Shown here piece after piece: positions 1 to 5,915 of a DNA stretch of 6,645 bases (positions are counted from its first letter, which is position 1; each line of letters starts with the position of its first letter). The position numbers and the translations under genes were made by a program. This DNA comes from Eubacteriaceae bacterium (lineage in GTDB: Bacteria; Bacillota_A; Clostridia; Eubacteriales; Anaerofustaceae), in the NCBI GenBank assembly GCA_031280495.1, contig JAITGT010000077.1:1-6645 (forward strand), given 5' to 3'. The notes beneath the pieces are model-generated. The model did not search any database and was not told the DNA's origin. It was given only the letters and a program-made list of their open reading frames with translations.

Positions 1-573
1 GCGCGCGGCTTCAAGGGCGTCTGAATAGACTATTCCGTCCAGATACCCGCTCGGCGTGGCAAGGTACATGTCCTGGCCAATGACGCCATAGACGCCAATG
101 AGGCGCCCTTTTGCCCGCTTTGTTATATATGGAGCCGAAAAGATCGCTTCGCCCGTCTGTTCGTCCCTCACGTTGGAGGCGAGAATTTTGGCGCCGCTCA
201 GCCTCTCCATCAAGAGAAGCTCGCCTTTTCCCAAAAGCCAGTCTCTCGGCGAAAGGCCCATGGCGTCGTACCCTGCAACGCTGGCGACTTCCGCTGCCGT
301 CTCCCCGTTAAAGGAGTCCGAGAAAGCGGAGCCATAGAAAAAGCCTCCCGCATCCAGCACAACGTCCGGCTCAAAAGACAGCACAGCGGCGTTCAGCTTC
401 GCCATTCCAGGCCAGTCCCAGCTTTCCAGCATCCTTCCCCCGACGCCCGAGGTGACCGCAAGGCGAATTTCAGACGGCGTGCCTTCGCTCATAAACGAAG
501 CCGTCTGAACGGCAAAAATGATAGAGGCCACCGCGGCTGTCGCCCGCAATGCCCACATTCTCTTTTTTCCCAT
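1..573 (-). CDS. Exported 5'-nucleotidase/UshA-like protein with degenerate metal site (N-terminal part)
   Basis: The first 191 residues are present; the gene continues past the left edge. The ATG at 573 follows a GGAGGGG ribosome site. The N-terminus is basic (MGKKRMWALR) with a hydrophobic stretch at about residues 11-27, so it is probably exported or membrane-anchored. From residue 36 it follows the calcineurin-like metallophosphatase domain of the UshA/CD73 family: IRLAVTSGVGGRM, then VVLDAGGFFYGS (71-82), GYDAMGLSPRDWLLG (101-115), LASNV (131-135) and APYITKRAKGRLIGVYGVIG (147-166). In active members these motifs read NDxHGR, LDAGD and GNHEFD. Here Asp and His of motif I are Gly43 and Gly45, the motif II Asp is Gly77, and Asn-His of motif III are Pro109-Arg110. 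The fold seems kept while the metal ligands are gone, so I infer a non-catalytic binding or scaffold protein. The C-terminal half, with the GHxH motif and nucleotide-binding domain, cannot be seen. The family call is fairly sure; the role is unknown. Confidence 0.78.
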   Translation of the reverse strand, partial: MGKKRMWALRATAAVASIIFAVQTASFMSEGTPSEIRLAVTSGVGGRMLESWDWPGMAKLNAAVLSFEPDVVLDAGGFFYGSAFSDSFNGETAAEVASVAGYDAMGLSPRDWLLGKGELLLMERLSGAKILASNVRDEQTGEAIFSAPYITKRAKGRLIGVYGVIGQDMYLATPSGYLDGIVYSDALEAAR

Positions 574-580
574 CGGTATT

Positions 581-608
581 TCCCCTCCGCCGCCGAAGGG
601 AAGGCGGC
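581..608 (-). promoter_or_regulatory. Leader hairpin abutting the Shine-Dalgarno of the UshA-like gene
   Basis: On the minus strand GCCGCC (608-603) and GGCGGC (594-589) form a 6-bp GC stem with an 8-base loop, TTCCCTTC. The stem ends directly against the ribosome site GGAGGGGA (588-581). The pyrimidine loop could also pair with the purine-rich ribosome site, allowing one G-U pair, so two exclusive structures are possible. This is seen in the sequence; a regulatory role is inference, and the hairpin could simply protect the RNA end. Confidence 0.35.
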
Positions 609-624
609 TTGCTCTTCTCGCACA

Positions 625-650
625 ATTATAACATGAAGCAAACTTGCCAA
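625..650 (-). promoter_or_regulatory. Extended -10 promoter for the UshA-like gene
   Basis: On the minus strand TGTTATAAT (633-625) is a perfect extended -10 element: TG, one base, then consensus TATAAT. A -35-like TTGGCA lies at 650-645, but with only 14 bases between, so the extended -10 probably carries recognition. Transcription would start near 618, giving a leader of about 45 nt before the ATG at 573. The pattern fits the housekeeping sigma factor, which would separate this gene from the terminated unit upstream. Confidence 0.65.
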
Positions 651-653
651 GGA

Positions 654-981
654 TAAATTTGGCATACTCTTTAAGGATTCGTTTAAAATCGTTCCGTCTA
701 TAAATATCATGATAGGAGATAATTATATAAAATGATTATTCAGCTAAATTGATTGGAAGCGATAGAGGAAGACGTTTTTGTGCTGGCGCGCAAAACAAGC
801 TAGTATATGCGCTCTAGCGGCAAGTTAACCTAATATTAATGCAATAATTGCTCAATTCTAATAGAACAGGCTTTCTTCGCGTTTTTTTTCGGAGCCTAGC
901 CAATTGTGCAGGATGAGCCATATAGGCCCCTAAAATGCGCATATTTCGCCAAAATGCGGTCCCGGCTGCGGTGAAATGCAC
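654..981. other. AT-rich intergenic region, no gene recognised
   Basis: About 330 bases between the promoter of the UshA-like gene and the terminator of the TPR gene. It is clearly more AT-rich than its surroundings, especially at 660-760 and 825-860. I find no reading frame with a credible ribosome site and no convincing RNA gene. Small palindromes (GCAATAATTGC at 841-851, ATGCGCAT at 935-942) and a weak minus-strand TATACT (807-802) are present but support no specific call. Confidence 0.5.
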
Positions 982-1019
982 AAAAAAAAGCCTCCTCTGC
1001 CGAACAAAGGCAAGGAGGC
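982..1019 (-). terminator. Rho-independent terminator after the TPR gene
   Basis: Read on the minus strand, an 11-bp stem (GCCTCCTTGCC against GGCAGAGGAGGC with one bulged base) closes a 7-base loop and is followed at once by eight T residues (989-982). The stem begins 22 bases after the stop codon of the TPR gene. This is a textbook intrinsic terminator and should end the leftward transcript arriving from 1042-1920. Confidence 0.93.
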
Positions 1020-1041
1020 GCATAAGGGCGAAGCAGCGCAT

Positions 1042-1920
1042 TCAGTCCAGTATTGCGGATCGCGCTGCGTATTCTGTGTAGCTTTCGGCCATGCCGTAGG
1101 GAGACTTTCGGTAATCGTTGAACGCCGCGACATAGCTAAAGCTAGGCCAGTGAAAATTGCGCTTTAAAAGCTCCTTCAAAATCATCATGGCCCGCTCGTC
1201 GTCTTTGGAAAGGCAAAGCACGCGGTAGACGGCGTAAAGAATGGTGACATAGTCGATATCCGACTTTTGCTCCTTTAGAATTTCGGCTACTTCGGCATAA
1301 GTGTATTCCTCGCGAAAGAACTCAATTGCCGTCAGGTAGGATTCGTGGTGGCCGGCGTTCATTCCAGGCTGAAGGCTGAACAGGCTTCTCTGCGCGTCGT
1401 TTCCTTCGCTCTTTCCGCAGCGCATTCTGGCAAAGTGGCGCCAGTATACAACAGCTATTCGCATCTCGCCGTTCTGGCTGTAGGATTCCGCAGCGTCAAA
1501 GTATTCAATCGCCTTTTCGTACTGCTCAAGAAAATACCAGAGAAGGCCGATTTTGTAGTTAAAGTCAAAGCGCTTGGGCAGCGCCATGGCGCACACGCAG
1601 TAATCCGCCAGTGACTTGTGGAACTGGTGCACGCAAAGGTAGCGCTGGGCTCTCTTGTAATAGCCCGTTATGTTTTTTGCGTCTAGCCCGATGGCAATGG
1701 AATACTGGTTGATTGCCTCCAGATACCGCAGCTGGCTGCAAAGCGCGTCCCCTAGGCTGATGCGCAGGCTATACGAAAAAGGCTCCGCGCCGACAAGGCC
1801 GATGAGCCGCTTGACTTCCTCGCTGTCTTCCACAGTCACTGGAGCGCCAAAGAGCTGGCTTTCCATGCTTGTGTGGGCTTCTGAGGAAGAGGCGCCTCCT
1901 TCCGACTGCAAATCGCTCAT
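1042..1920 (-). CDS. TPR-repeat protein
   Basis: A 292-residue protein with no signal peptide or membrane segment, so cytoplasmic. Residues about 47-148 form three tandem tetratricopeptide-like units with the usual paired-helix pattern (ALCSQLRYLEAINQYSIAIGLD, then a YYKRAQRYL unit, then a YKIGLLWYFLEQYEKAIEYFDAAESY unit). A second helical half (about 157-275) has an ILYAVYRVLCLSKDDERAMMILKELL unit and a WPSFSYVAAFNDY motif, as in other TPR proteins of Firmicutes. TPRs bind proteins, so an adaptor or assembly role is likely, but no partner is indicated. The frame stays open upstream to a TTG at 2010 and an ATG at 1983. I choose the ATG at 1920 because only it has a good ribosome site, and the upstream extension is low in complexity and unlike a domain. 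The gene lies 146 bases after the lyase and is closed by the terminator at 982-1019. Confidence 0.8.
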   Translation of the reverse strand: MSDLQSEGGASSSEAHTSMESQLFGAPVTVEDSEEVKRLIGLVGAEPFSYSLRISLGDALCSQLRYLEAINQYSIAIGLDAKNITGYYKRAQRYLCVHQFHKSLADYCVCAMALPKRFDFNYKIGLLWYFLEQYEKAIEYFDAAESYSQNGEMRIAVVYWRHFARMRCGKSEGNDAQRSLFSLQPGMNAGHHESYLTAIEFFREEYTYAEVAEILKEQKSDIDYVTILYAVYRVLCLSKDDERAMMILKELLKRNFHWPSFSYVAAFNDYRKSPYGMAESYTEYAARSAILD

Positions 1921-2066
1921 TGCGTCCCCTTGCTTTTGGATTGTTGTGCATTGCGCCGCATGAGCCGGCGCGTTTTTTGACATCGTACCATATCCACATT
2001 CCGTTCGCAAGAAATGCGAAAGAAAATTGCCGAAACATGGACATTTACGACCTCGTTTCCGCTATT
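1921..2066 (-). other. Gap between the lyase and TPR genes
   Basis: A 146-base spacer with no terminator hairpin and no convincing promoter, so read-through from the lyase into the TPR gene is the simplest reading. The TPR frame extends into it without a ribosome site. Confidence 0.45.
1926..1931 (-). promoter_or_regulatory. Ribosome binding site deciding the TPR gene start
   Basis: AAGGGG on the minus strand, five bases before the ATG at 1920. The in-frame upstream candidates (ATG at 1983, TTG at 2010) have no comparable site. Confidence 0.6.
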
Positions 2067-3515
2067 TTACAGACTGTTTCCGAAATCGGCCTTAAATTTT
2101 GACACAAGGTGCCTCTGCCAGGATCCAATGGGCGCAAGCTCCCCAAAGAAAAAGCGCAGCGCCTTGGGCTCCTCGCCTTCAAAACGCAGCCCGCCGATCA
2201 ATTGGCGGTTTCCGTACAGCCATGCGATGCGATCGACAGCGTAGTCGATTTGGGAGAGCGTGAAAACGCGCCTTGGCAAGGCAAGCCTGAGGAGCTCCAT
2301 GTTGGCAAACACTTCATTGCCGGATTCGTCGCGATCTTCGGACAGCGTGCCCCGCTCTGTTCCGCGGATGCCGGAGCACAGGTAAAGGGCCGCCCCCAGC
2401 GCCGCGCCGGGGTATTGCTGCGCGGGCACGGCCTCGCAAAACCTGGCCGCGTCCAAATGCACGCCCAGCCCCCCTGGAGGAGTGACAACAGGGACGCCGC
2501 TTTCTATGAGCATTTTTGCCATGTGCTCAATAAAGATTGGCCCCTGCGCGCAAAATTCTTCGTCCATCGTCTCTTCAAGGCCGATGGCCATGGCTTCAAG
2601 CTCACGAACCGAGACGCCGCCATAGGTGAGAAACCCTTCATAGATCGGCACCAGATCGCGCACCGTGAGGTATTCGCCCTTATGCCGAAAGCACATGCCG
2701 CCGCCTCTTGCAGAAGTCAGCTTTCTGCCAGAGAAATAGATGACGTCAAAGCATTCGGCGATGCGCTCGATAATCTGGCGAATGGTCAGTTTTTCAGCTG
2801 CGGCTTCCCTCTTTTTGATAAAGTAGGCATTGTCGGAGAGCAGGCTCGCGTCAAGCACCATGGCGACGCCGTACTTGCGGCACAGCTTGCGCACGTGCTG
2901 CATGTTCCCAAGAGACACAGGCTGCCCTCCGATGAGGTTTGTCCCCGCCTCAATGCGCACGAAGGCTATCTGGGACATGTTGAGCTTGATCGAGCTCTCC
3001 AGCCTTGCAATGTCCATGTCCCCTTTGAACGGGTTGGATGACTCCGTTTCAAACGCATCCTCTGCCACCAGCTCTTCCAGCTTTCCGCCAGCGTTTTTGC
3101 AGTGCGCCCGAAAAGTCGTGAAATGGTAGTTGGTGAGCACTTTCTGCCCTTGCCGGATGAAGGCGCGGCAGAGCAGGTGCTCGCATGCCCTTCCCTGGTG
3201 CGCAGGCAAAAAATACTCCATTCCAAAAACTTCTTTGATGCGGCTCTCAAGCTTGTAGTATGAAGCGCTTCCGGCGTAGGCGTCGTCTGCCTCCATCATC
3301 GCGGCCAGCTGCCTGTCGCTCATTGCGTTGGTGCCTGAATCGGTGAGCATGTCCAAAAAGACGTCCTCGCTTTTCAAGAGGTGGGCGTTGTTGTGCGCCT
3401 TGCTGTTCTTCTCCACCCTTGCATCGACGTCTGGAAGCGAGATTGCCTGAACAATCCTTGCCTTGTGCATTTCGAGGGGGACAGGGGGCCCCTTCAGGAA
3501 CTTCACTTGCCGCAT
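2067..3515 (-). CDS. PLP-dependent beta-eliminating lyase, tyrosine phenol-lyase/tryptophanase family
   Basis: A 482-residue fold-type I PLP enzyme, slightly longer than tyrosine phenol-lyase (TPL, about 456) or tryptophanase (about 471), with some 20 extra C-terminal residues. Characterised relatives split aromatic amino acids into the ring compound, pyruvate and ammonia. Matches run along the whole length: LTDSGTNAMSDRQ (57-69), DAYAGS (78-83), HQGR (106-109), NLIGGQPVS (193-201), NAYFIKKRE (229-237), YEGFLTYGG (292-300), GIRGTERG (382-389), LLRLALPRRVFT (408-419). By alignment from memory, Lys265 is the Schiff-base lysine, Asp222 pairs with the PLP nitrogen, Tyr80 and Arg109 match TPL Tyr71 and Arg100, and Arg410 matches substrate-carboxylate Arg404. 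Thr133, Arg388 and Phe455-456 match TPL Thr124, Arg381 and Phe448-449, favouring TPL over tryptophanase. Oddities: TPL Arg217, Asn262, Glu69 and Met379 are Leu225, Arg270, Asp78 and Thr386. The true substrate is therefore uncertain. The ATG has a GAGGAG site five bases upstream. Confidence 0.88.
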   Translation of the reverse strand: MRQVKFLKGPPVPLEMHKARIVQAISLPDVDARVEKNSKAHNNAHLLKSEDVFLDMLTDSGTNAMSDRQLAAMMEADDAYAGSASYYKLESRIKEVFGMEYFLPAHQGRACEHLLCRAFIRQGQKVLTNYHFTTFRAHCKNAGGKLEELVAEDAFETESSNPFKGDMDIARLESSIKLNMSQIAFVRIEAGTNLIGGQPVSLGNMQHVRKLCRKYGVAMVLDASLLSDNAYFIKKREAAAEKLTIRQIIERIAECFDVIYFSGRKLTSARGGGMCFRHKGEYLTVRDLVPIYEGFLTYGGVSVRELEAMAIGLEETMDEEFCAQGPIFIEHMAKMLIESGVPVVTPPGGLGVHLDAARFCEAVPAQQYPGAALGAALYLCSGIRGTERGTLSEDRDESGNEVFANMELLRLALPRRVFTLSQIDYAVDRIAWLYGNRQLIGGLRFEGEEPKALRFFFGELAPIGSWQRHLVSKFKADFGNSL

Positions 3516-3575
3516 TGATTCTCCTCAGAGCTGGCTTTTTCGTTATGGTGCCCTGCAAAGCGCCTTATTATGCAT

Positions 3576-3600
3576 CAAGGGGGGCTACTGGCCCCCCTTG
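3576..3600. other. Perfect GC-rich inverted repeat between the jelly-roll gene and the lyase gene
   Basis: A 10-bp perfect stem (CAAGGGGGGC against GCCCCCCTTG) with a 5-base loop. It starts 12 bases after the stop of the jelly-roll gene and about 60 bases before the lyase start. Neither strand has a T run next to it, so it is not a standard intrinsic terminator. It could be an RNA processing or 3'-protecting hairpin separating expression of the two genes, a partial terminator, or a protein-binding palindrome. The hairpin itself is certain; its role is not. Confidence 0.6.
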
Positions 3601-3612
3601 GCGTCTGCGGTC

Positions 3613-4092
3613 TTAAGCGCCGATTCGAAAAATTGTGAGCTGCGCCGAGCGTATGATGACGATCTCATTGTCCTCAGCGGAAAGATGAAGCTCTATCTCG
3701 TCGCTGGCCCGAAGCTTGGCGTATGTGGCATGCTGCAGCGTTGCCATGCTGTTTTTCCTAAGTTCCAGACAGGAAAAGGCGGAGCGGACAGCGCGCCCGC
3801 AAGCCAATAGCTGCGCGTTCACAACAGTGTAGGCAAGCGACGTAAATGTAATCTCATATCCAATCTGGTACACCCCGCTGACGTCAAGGGCTAGGGTGCC
3901 CGGGACGAATGCGATGCCAGAGAGGGGCAGCGGCGCGTCAAATTCCACAAGCCGTGGTTGCTGGCCCAGGGAAAGATCAAAGCACTCGCTGCTGAACATG
4001 CCGCCAAAATACGTTTGGAAACCGGTCGCCGCACTGTTTTTCGAATGGCCCTCACCTCGAATGATGAGCTTAGAGTCGGTATCGTTGGACAC
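3613..4092 (-). CDS. Small beta-jelly-roll protein, BclA C-terminal-domain/C1q-TNF-like
   Basis: A 159-residue protein with no signal peptide or membrane segment. The start is a GTG at 4092 with GGAGG seven bases upstream. After a polar N-terminus (1-35), residues about 38-159 are almost all short beta strands in the order of the C1q/TNF-like jelly roll that ends BclA-type exosporium glycoproteins: VEFDAPLPLSGIAF (49-62), the hallmark SGVYQIGYEITF (72-83), VNAQLLACGRAV (91-102), AKLRASDEIELHL (125-137, the usual L-x-x-GD-x-I-x-L strand with Gly replaced by Ser), and the closing strand SAQLTIFRIGA (149-159). There is no collagen-like Gly-X-Y tract, so this would be a bare, probably trimeric head domain. 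Such proteins coat spores in relatives, and the divergent neighbour is a germination operon, so spore-surface placement is a reasonable inference. The similarity is by pattern and not residue-exact; other jelly-roll families remain possible. Confidence 0.7.
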   Translation of the reverse strand: MSNDTDSKLIIRGEGHSKNSAATGFQTYFGGMFSSECFDLSLGQQPRLVEFDAPLPLSGIAFVPGTLALDVSGVYQIGYEITFTSLAYTVVNAQLLACGRAVRSAFSCLELRKNSMATLQHATYAKLRASDEIELHLSAEDNEIVIIRSAQLTIFRIGA

Positions 4093-4122
4093 GGCGAAAC
4101 CTCCATAGATATTTCCGCAATC

Positions 4123-4130
4123 ATAATATG
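4123..4130 (-). promoter_or_regulatory. Candidate -10 for the jelly-roll gene, sporulation-sigma-like
   Basis: CATATTAT on the minus strand fits the -10 CATnnTA of sigma-G and partly the CATA-type -10 of sigma-E/sigma-K. It would start transcription near 4116, about 24 nt before the GTG at 4092. I see no matching -35 at the right distance, and the motif is short and AT-rich, so this is tentative. Confidence 0.3.
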
Positions 4131-4241
4131 CTCAAAATGGGCTGAGGGAAACAGGCATTTTGTCTTGTGTTTTTTACAATTCCCGCGCGTTTTGCGCAAT
4201 TAGGCGAATATCCGGCGCCATTATGATTTTTGCTCTTCGCG

Positions 4242-4270
4242 GCATAAACGAGGCAGAGGCGTCCAAAATA
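4242..4270 (+). promoter_or_regulatory. Candidate sigma-G promoter for the ger operon
   Basis: GCATA (4242-4246) matches the sigma-G -35 consensus GHATR. After a 17-base spacer, CAAAATA (4264-4270) matches the -10 consensus CATnnTA except for one base. The start would be near 4277, just ahead of the GGGAGG ribosome site (4287-4292). Known gerA-type operons are read by sigma-G in the forespore, which supports the call. No competing housekeeping promoter stands out in 4200-4290. Confidence 0.5.
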
Positions 4271-4298
4271 TCCAGAGCAGCACAATGGGAGGCGTAAT

Positions 4299-5915
4299 AT
4301 GATCCGGGAATTGGGAAAGCTTTTGCGCGGCGTAAAGGTGCAGCTAGACAAGAAAGGCTATGACGACACGGCGGCCGAGCGGGAAAACCCGCTCGATCCG
4401 GGAATCTCGAAAAACCTGGCGGAGAATATAGCCAGCATTGCCCGCCATTTTCACGAGAGCAGCGATTTCGTAAAAAGGGAATTTGTCATCTCCTCGGCTA
4501 ACCGAAGAGGGGCAGTATTGTTTATAGACGGAATGGTAAACCAAAATACCATTGACCAGACCATCCTAGAGCCATTGATATTGGAAAGCCGAAAAATTGA
4601 GCGCAGCAGCGCAAAGGATATGTCCACCATGCAGGACATAAAAGAAAGGATTCTCATTTCCTCAGAGCTCGTCGTAACGAGAAAGCTGTCAGAAATAACC
4701 GAAAAACTTCTCATAGGCGACACGATCCTGCTTGTGGACGGCGAGGATTCCGCCATAGCCGCAAACACAAAGGGATGGGAAAAGCGCGCCATCGCCGAAC
4801 CGCTCACTGAGTCGGTCATCCGCGGGCCGCGCCAAGGCTTCACAGAGTCCATTCGCACAAACACCGCGCTGCTTCGGCGCATCATCCGCAACCGCGATCT
4901 CAAGTTTGACAGCCTTGTCTTGGGAGAGCGCAGCTCAACGTCCATTTGCGTCGCTTATATCGAAACTATCGCAAATCCCGGCATTGTCAGCCTTGTCAAG
5001 GAGCGACTTAACAAAATAGACGTTTCCGAGGTGCTGTCCAGTGGCTTAATCGACGAAATGTTCGAAGAAGGCCCAGCCACTATATTTGAGACAATTGCCT
5101 ATTCCGAGCGTCCGGACGTTGTGGCGGCAAAGCTCTTGGAAGGGCGCGTCGCTGTCATTGTGGACGGAACGCCATTTGTCCTCACCATGCCAATGCTCTT
5201 TATTGAGAACTTCATTTCAAGCGAAGACTACACTTACCGCGTTGGAACAGCGACGTTTCTTCGGCTTCTGCGCGTGTTTTGCTATTTTCTCAGCCTCAGC
5301 GCGCCAGCAACCTATATCGCTCTGGCAAACTTTCACCAGGAGCTTATCCCAATTCCGCTCCTGTTTACAATGTCTGCCTCCAGCGAAGGCCTCCCTTTCT
5401 CCTCGGCAGTCGAGATGTCGGTGATGCTTTTCATATATGAAATTCTTCAGGAAGCGGGCATCCGGCTTCCAAAGCCAATTGGGCAGACCATCAGCCTTGT
5501 GGGGGCGCTGGTCATGGGGCAGGCGGCTGTCGAAGCAGGCATCGTCGGCGCCCCTGTGATGATCATTGTCTCTATTACCGCCGTCACGTCGTTTGTGACG
5601 CCAACCCTATCGGGCTCCTCCTCCATGCTCCGCTGGCTGCTCATCTTTACGTCCGCCATGTTTGGAGGCATCGGCATCACTATCACCCTCTTTTGCATTT
5701 ACCTGCACATCGTAAGCCTGACAAGCCTTGGTGTGCCTATACTTTCCCCGATTGCGCCCATACAGAGGCAGGATCTCAAAGACACCATCGTGCGCGCCCC
5801 GCTTTGGCGCATGAAAACGCGGCCTGCCGCCCTCAAGCCGATGGATTTGGTTCGCCAGGACATTGAAAAGCCCTTCAGCAAGGCAGATGGGCCGCCAAAT
5901 GGAGGGAACAAATGA
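4299..5915 (+). CDS. gerAA: Spore germination receptor subunit A (GerA/GerAA family)
   Basis: The 538 residues match the usual family length. GerA-type proteins are the A subunit of the nutrient receptor in the spore inner membrane, which with B and C subunits triggers germination. The soluble N-terminal region (about 1-285) contains the family signature RGPRQGFTESIRTN (175-188) followed by LLRR, preceded by DTILLVDGED (141-150) and followed by VAYIETIANPGIVSLVKERL (218-237). The C-terminal half is a membrane domain with hydrophobic segments at about 286-304, 321-343, 347-360, 397-410, 415-433 and 444-470, including the conserved VGALVMGQAAVEAGIV (401-416). A short polar tail ends the protein. 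The ATG has GGGAGG six bases upstream. It overlaps the gerAC start by ATGA, so translation is probably coupled. The SpoVAF paralogue shares this fold, but the adjacent gerAC lipoprotein favours a true receptor subunit. The germinant cannot be read from sequence. Confidence 0.95.
   Translation: MIRELGKLLRGVKVQLDKKGYDDTAAERENPLDPGISKNLAENIASIARHFHESSDFVKREFVISSANRRGAVLFIDGMVNQNTIDQTILEPLILESRKIERSSAKDMSTMQDIKERILISSELVVTRKLSEITEKLLIGDTILLVDGEDSAIAANTKGWEKRAIAEPLTESVIRGPRQGFTESIRTNTALLRRIIRNRDLKFDSLVLGERSSTSICVAYIETIANPGIVSLVKERLNKIDVSEVLSSGLIDEMFEEGPATIFETIAYSERPDVVAAKLLEGRVAVIVDGTPFVLTMPMLFIENFISSEDYTYRVGTATFLRLLRVFCYFLSLSAPATYIALANFHQELIPIPLLFTMSASSEGLPFSSAVEMSVMLFIYEILQEAGIRLPKPIGQTISLVGALVMGQAAVEAGIVGAPVMIIVSITAVTSFVTPTLSGSSSMLRWLLIFTSAMFGGIGITITLFCIYLHIVSLTSLGVPILSPIAPIQRQDLKDTIVRAPLWRMKTRPAALKPMDLVRQDIEKPFSKADGPPNGGNK

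Larger units (their letters stand above)
4093..4298. other. Divergent intergenic region between the jelly-roll gene and gerAA
   Basis: 206 bases that hold the start signals of both units: the ribosome site and candidate -10 of the leftward gene, and the candidate sigma-G promoter of the ger operon. A short GC palindrome (GCGC, GTTTT, GCGC at about 4185-4197) is flanked by AATT on each side; its meaning is unknown. No gene was found inside. Confidence 0.55.

Noticed and set aside
489..710. 73-codon minus-strand frame overlapping the start of the UshA-like gene
   Set aside because: It has no ribosome site, spans the promoter, and overlaps the real gene in another frame.
775..806. Possible plus-strand promoter TTGTGC-17-TAGTAT
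   Set aside because: Both boxes are weak and no gene follows on that strand.
814..1041. 75-codon minus-strand frame after the TPR gene
   Set aside because: It is read through the intrinsic terminator at 982-1019 and has a biased, non-protein-like composition.
1921..2010. Longer N-terminus for the TPR protein from the TTG at 2010 or ATG at 1983
   Set aside because: Neither start has a ribosome site, while the ATG at 1920 has AAGGGG at good spacing.
2109..3041. 310-codon open frame on the plus strand
   Set aside because: It lies wholly antisense to the well-conserved lyase gene, and its translation shows no recognisable domain.
1913..3330. Repeated TCGCTCATTGCGT at about 1914 and 3318
   Set aside because: Both copies are short coding stretches specifying Met-Ser-Asp; a 13-base match is best explained by chance.
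4177..4201. GC palindrome flanked by AATT as a terminator
   Set aside because: The core stem is only four base pairs, no T run follows on either strand, and no gene ends here.
4451..4945. 164-codon minus-strand frame inside gerAA
   Set aside because: Antisense shadow of a strongly conserved gene, with a Ser/Met/Arg-rich composition typical of shadows.
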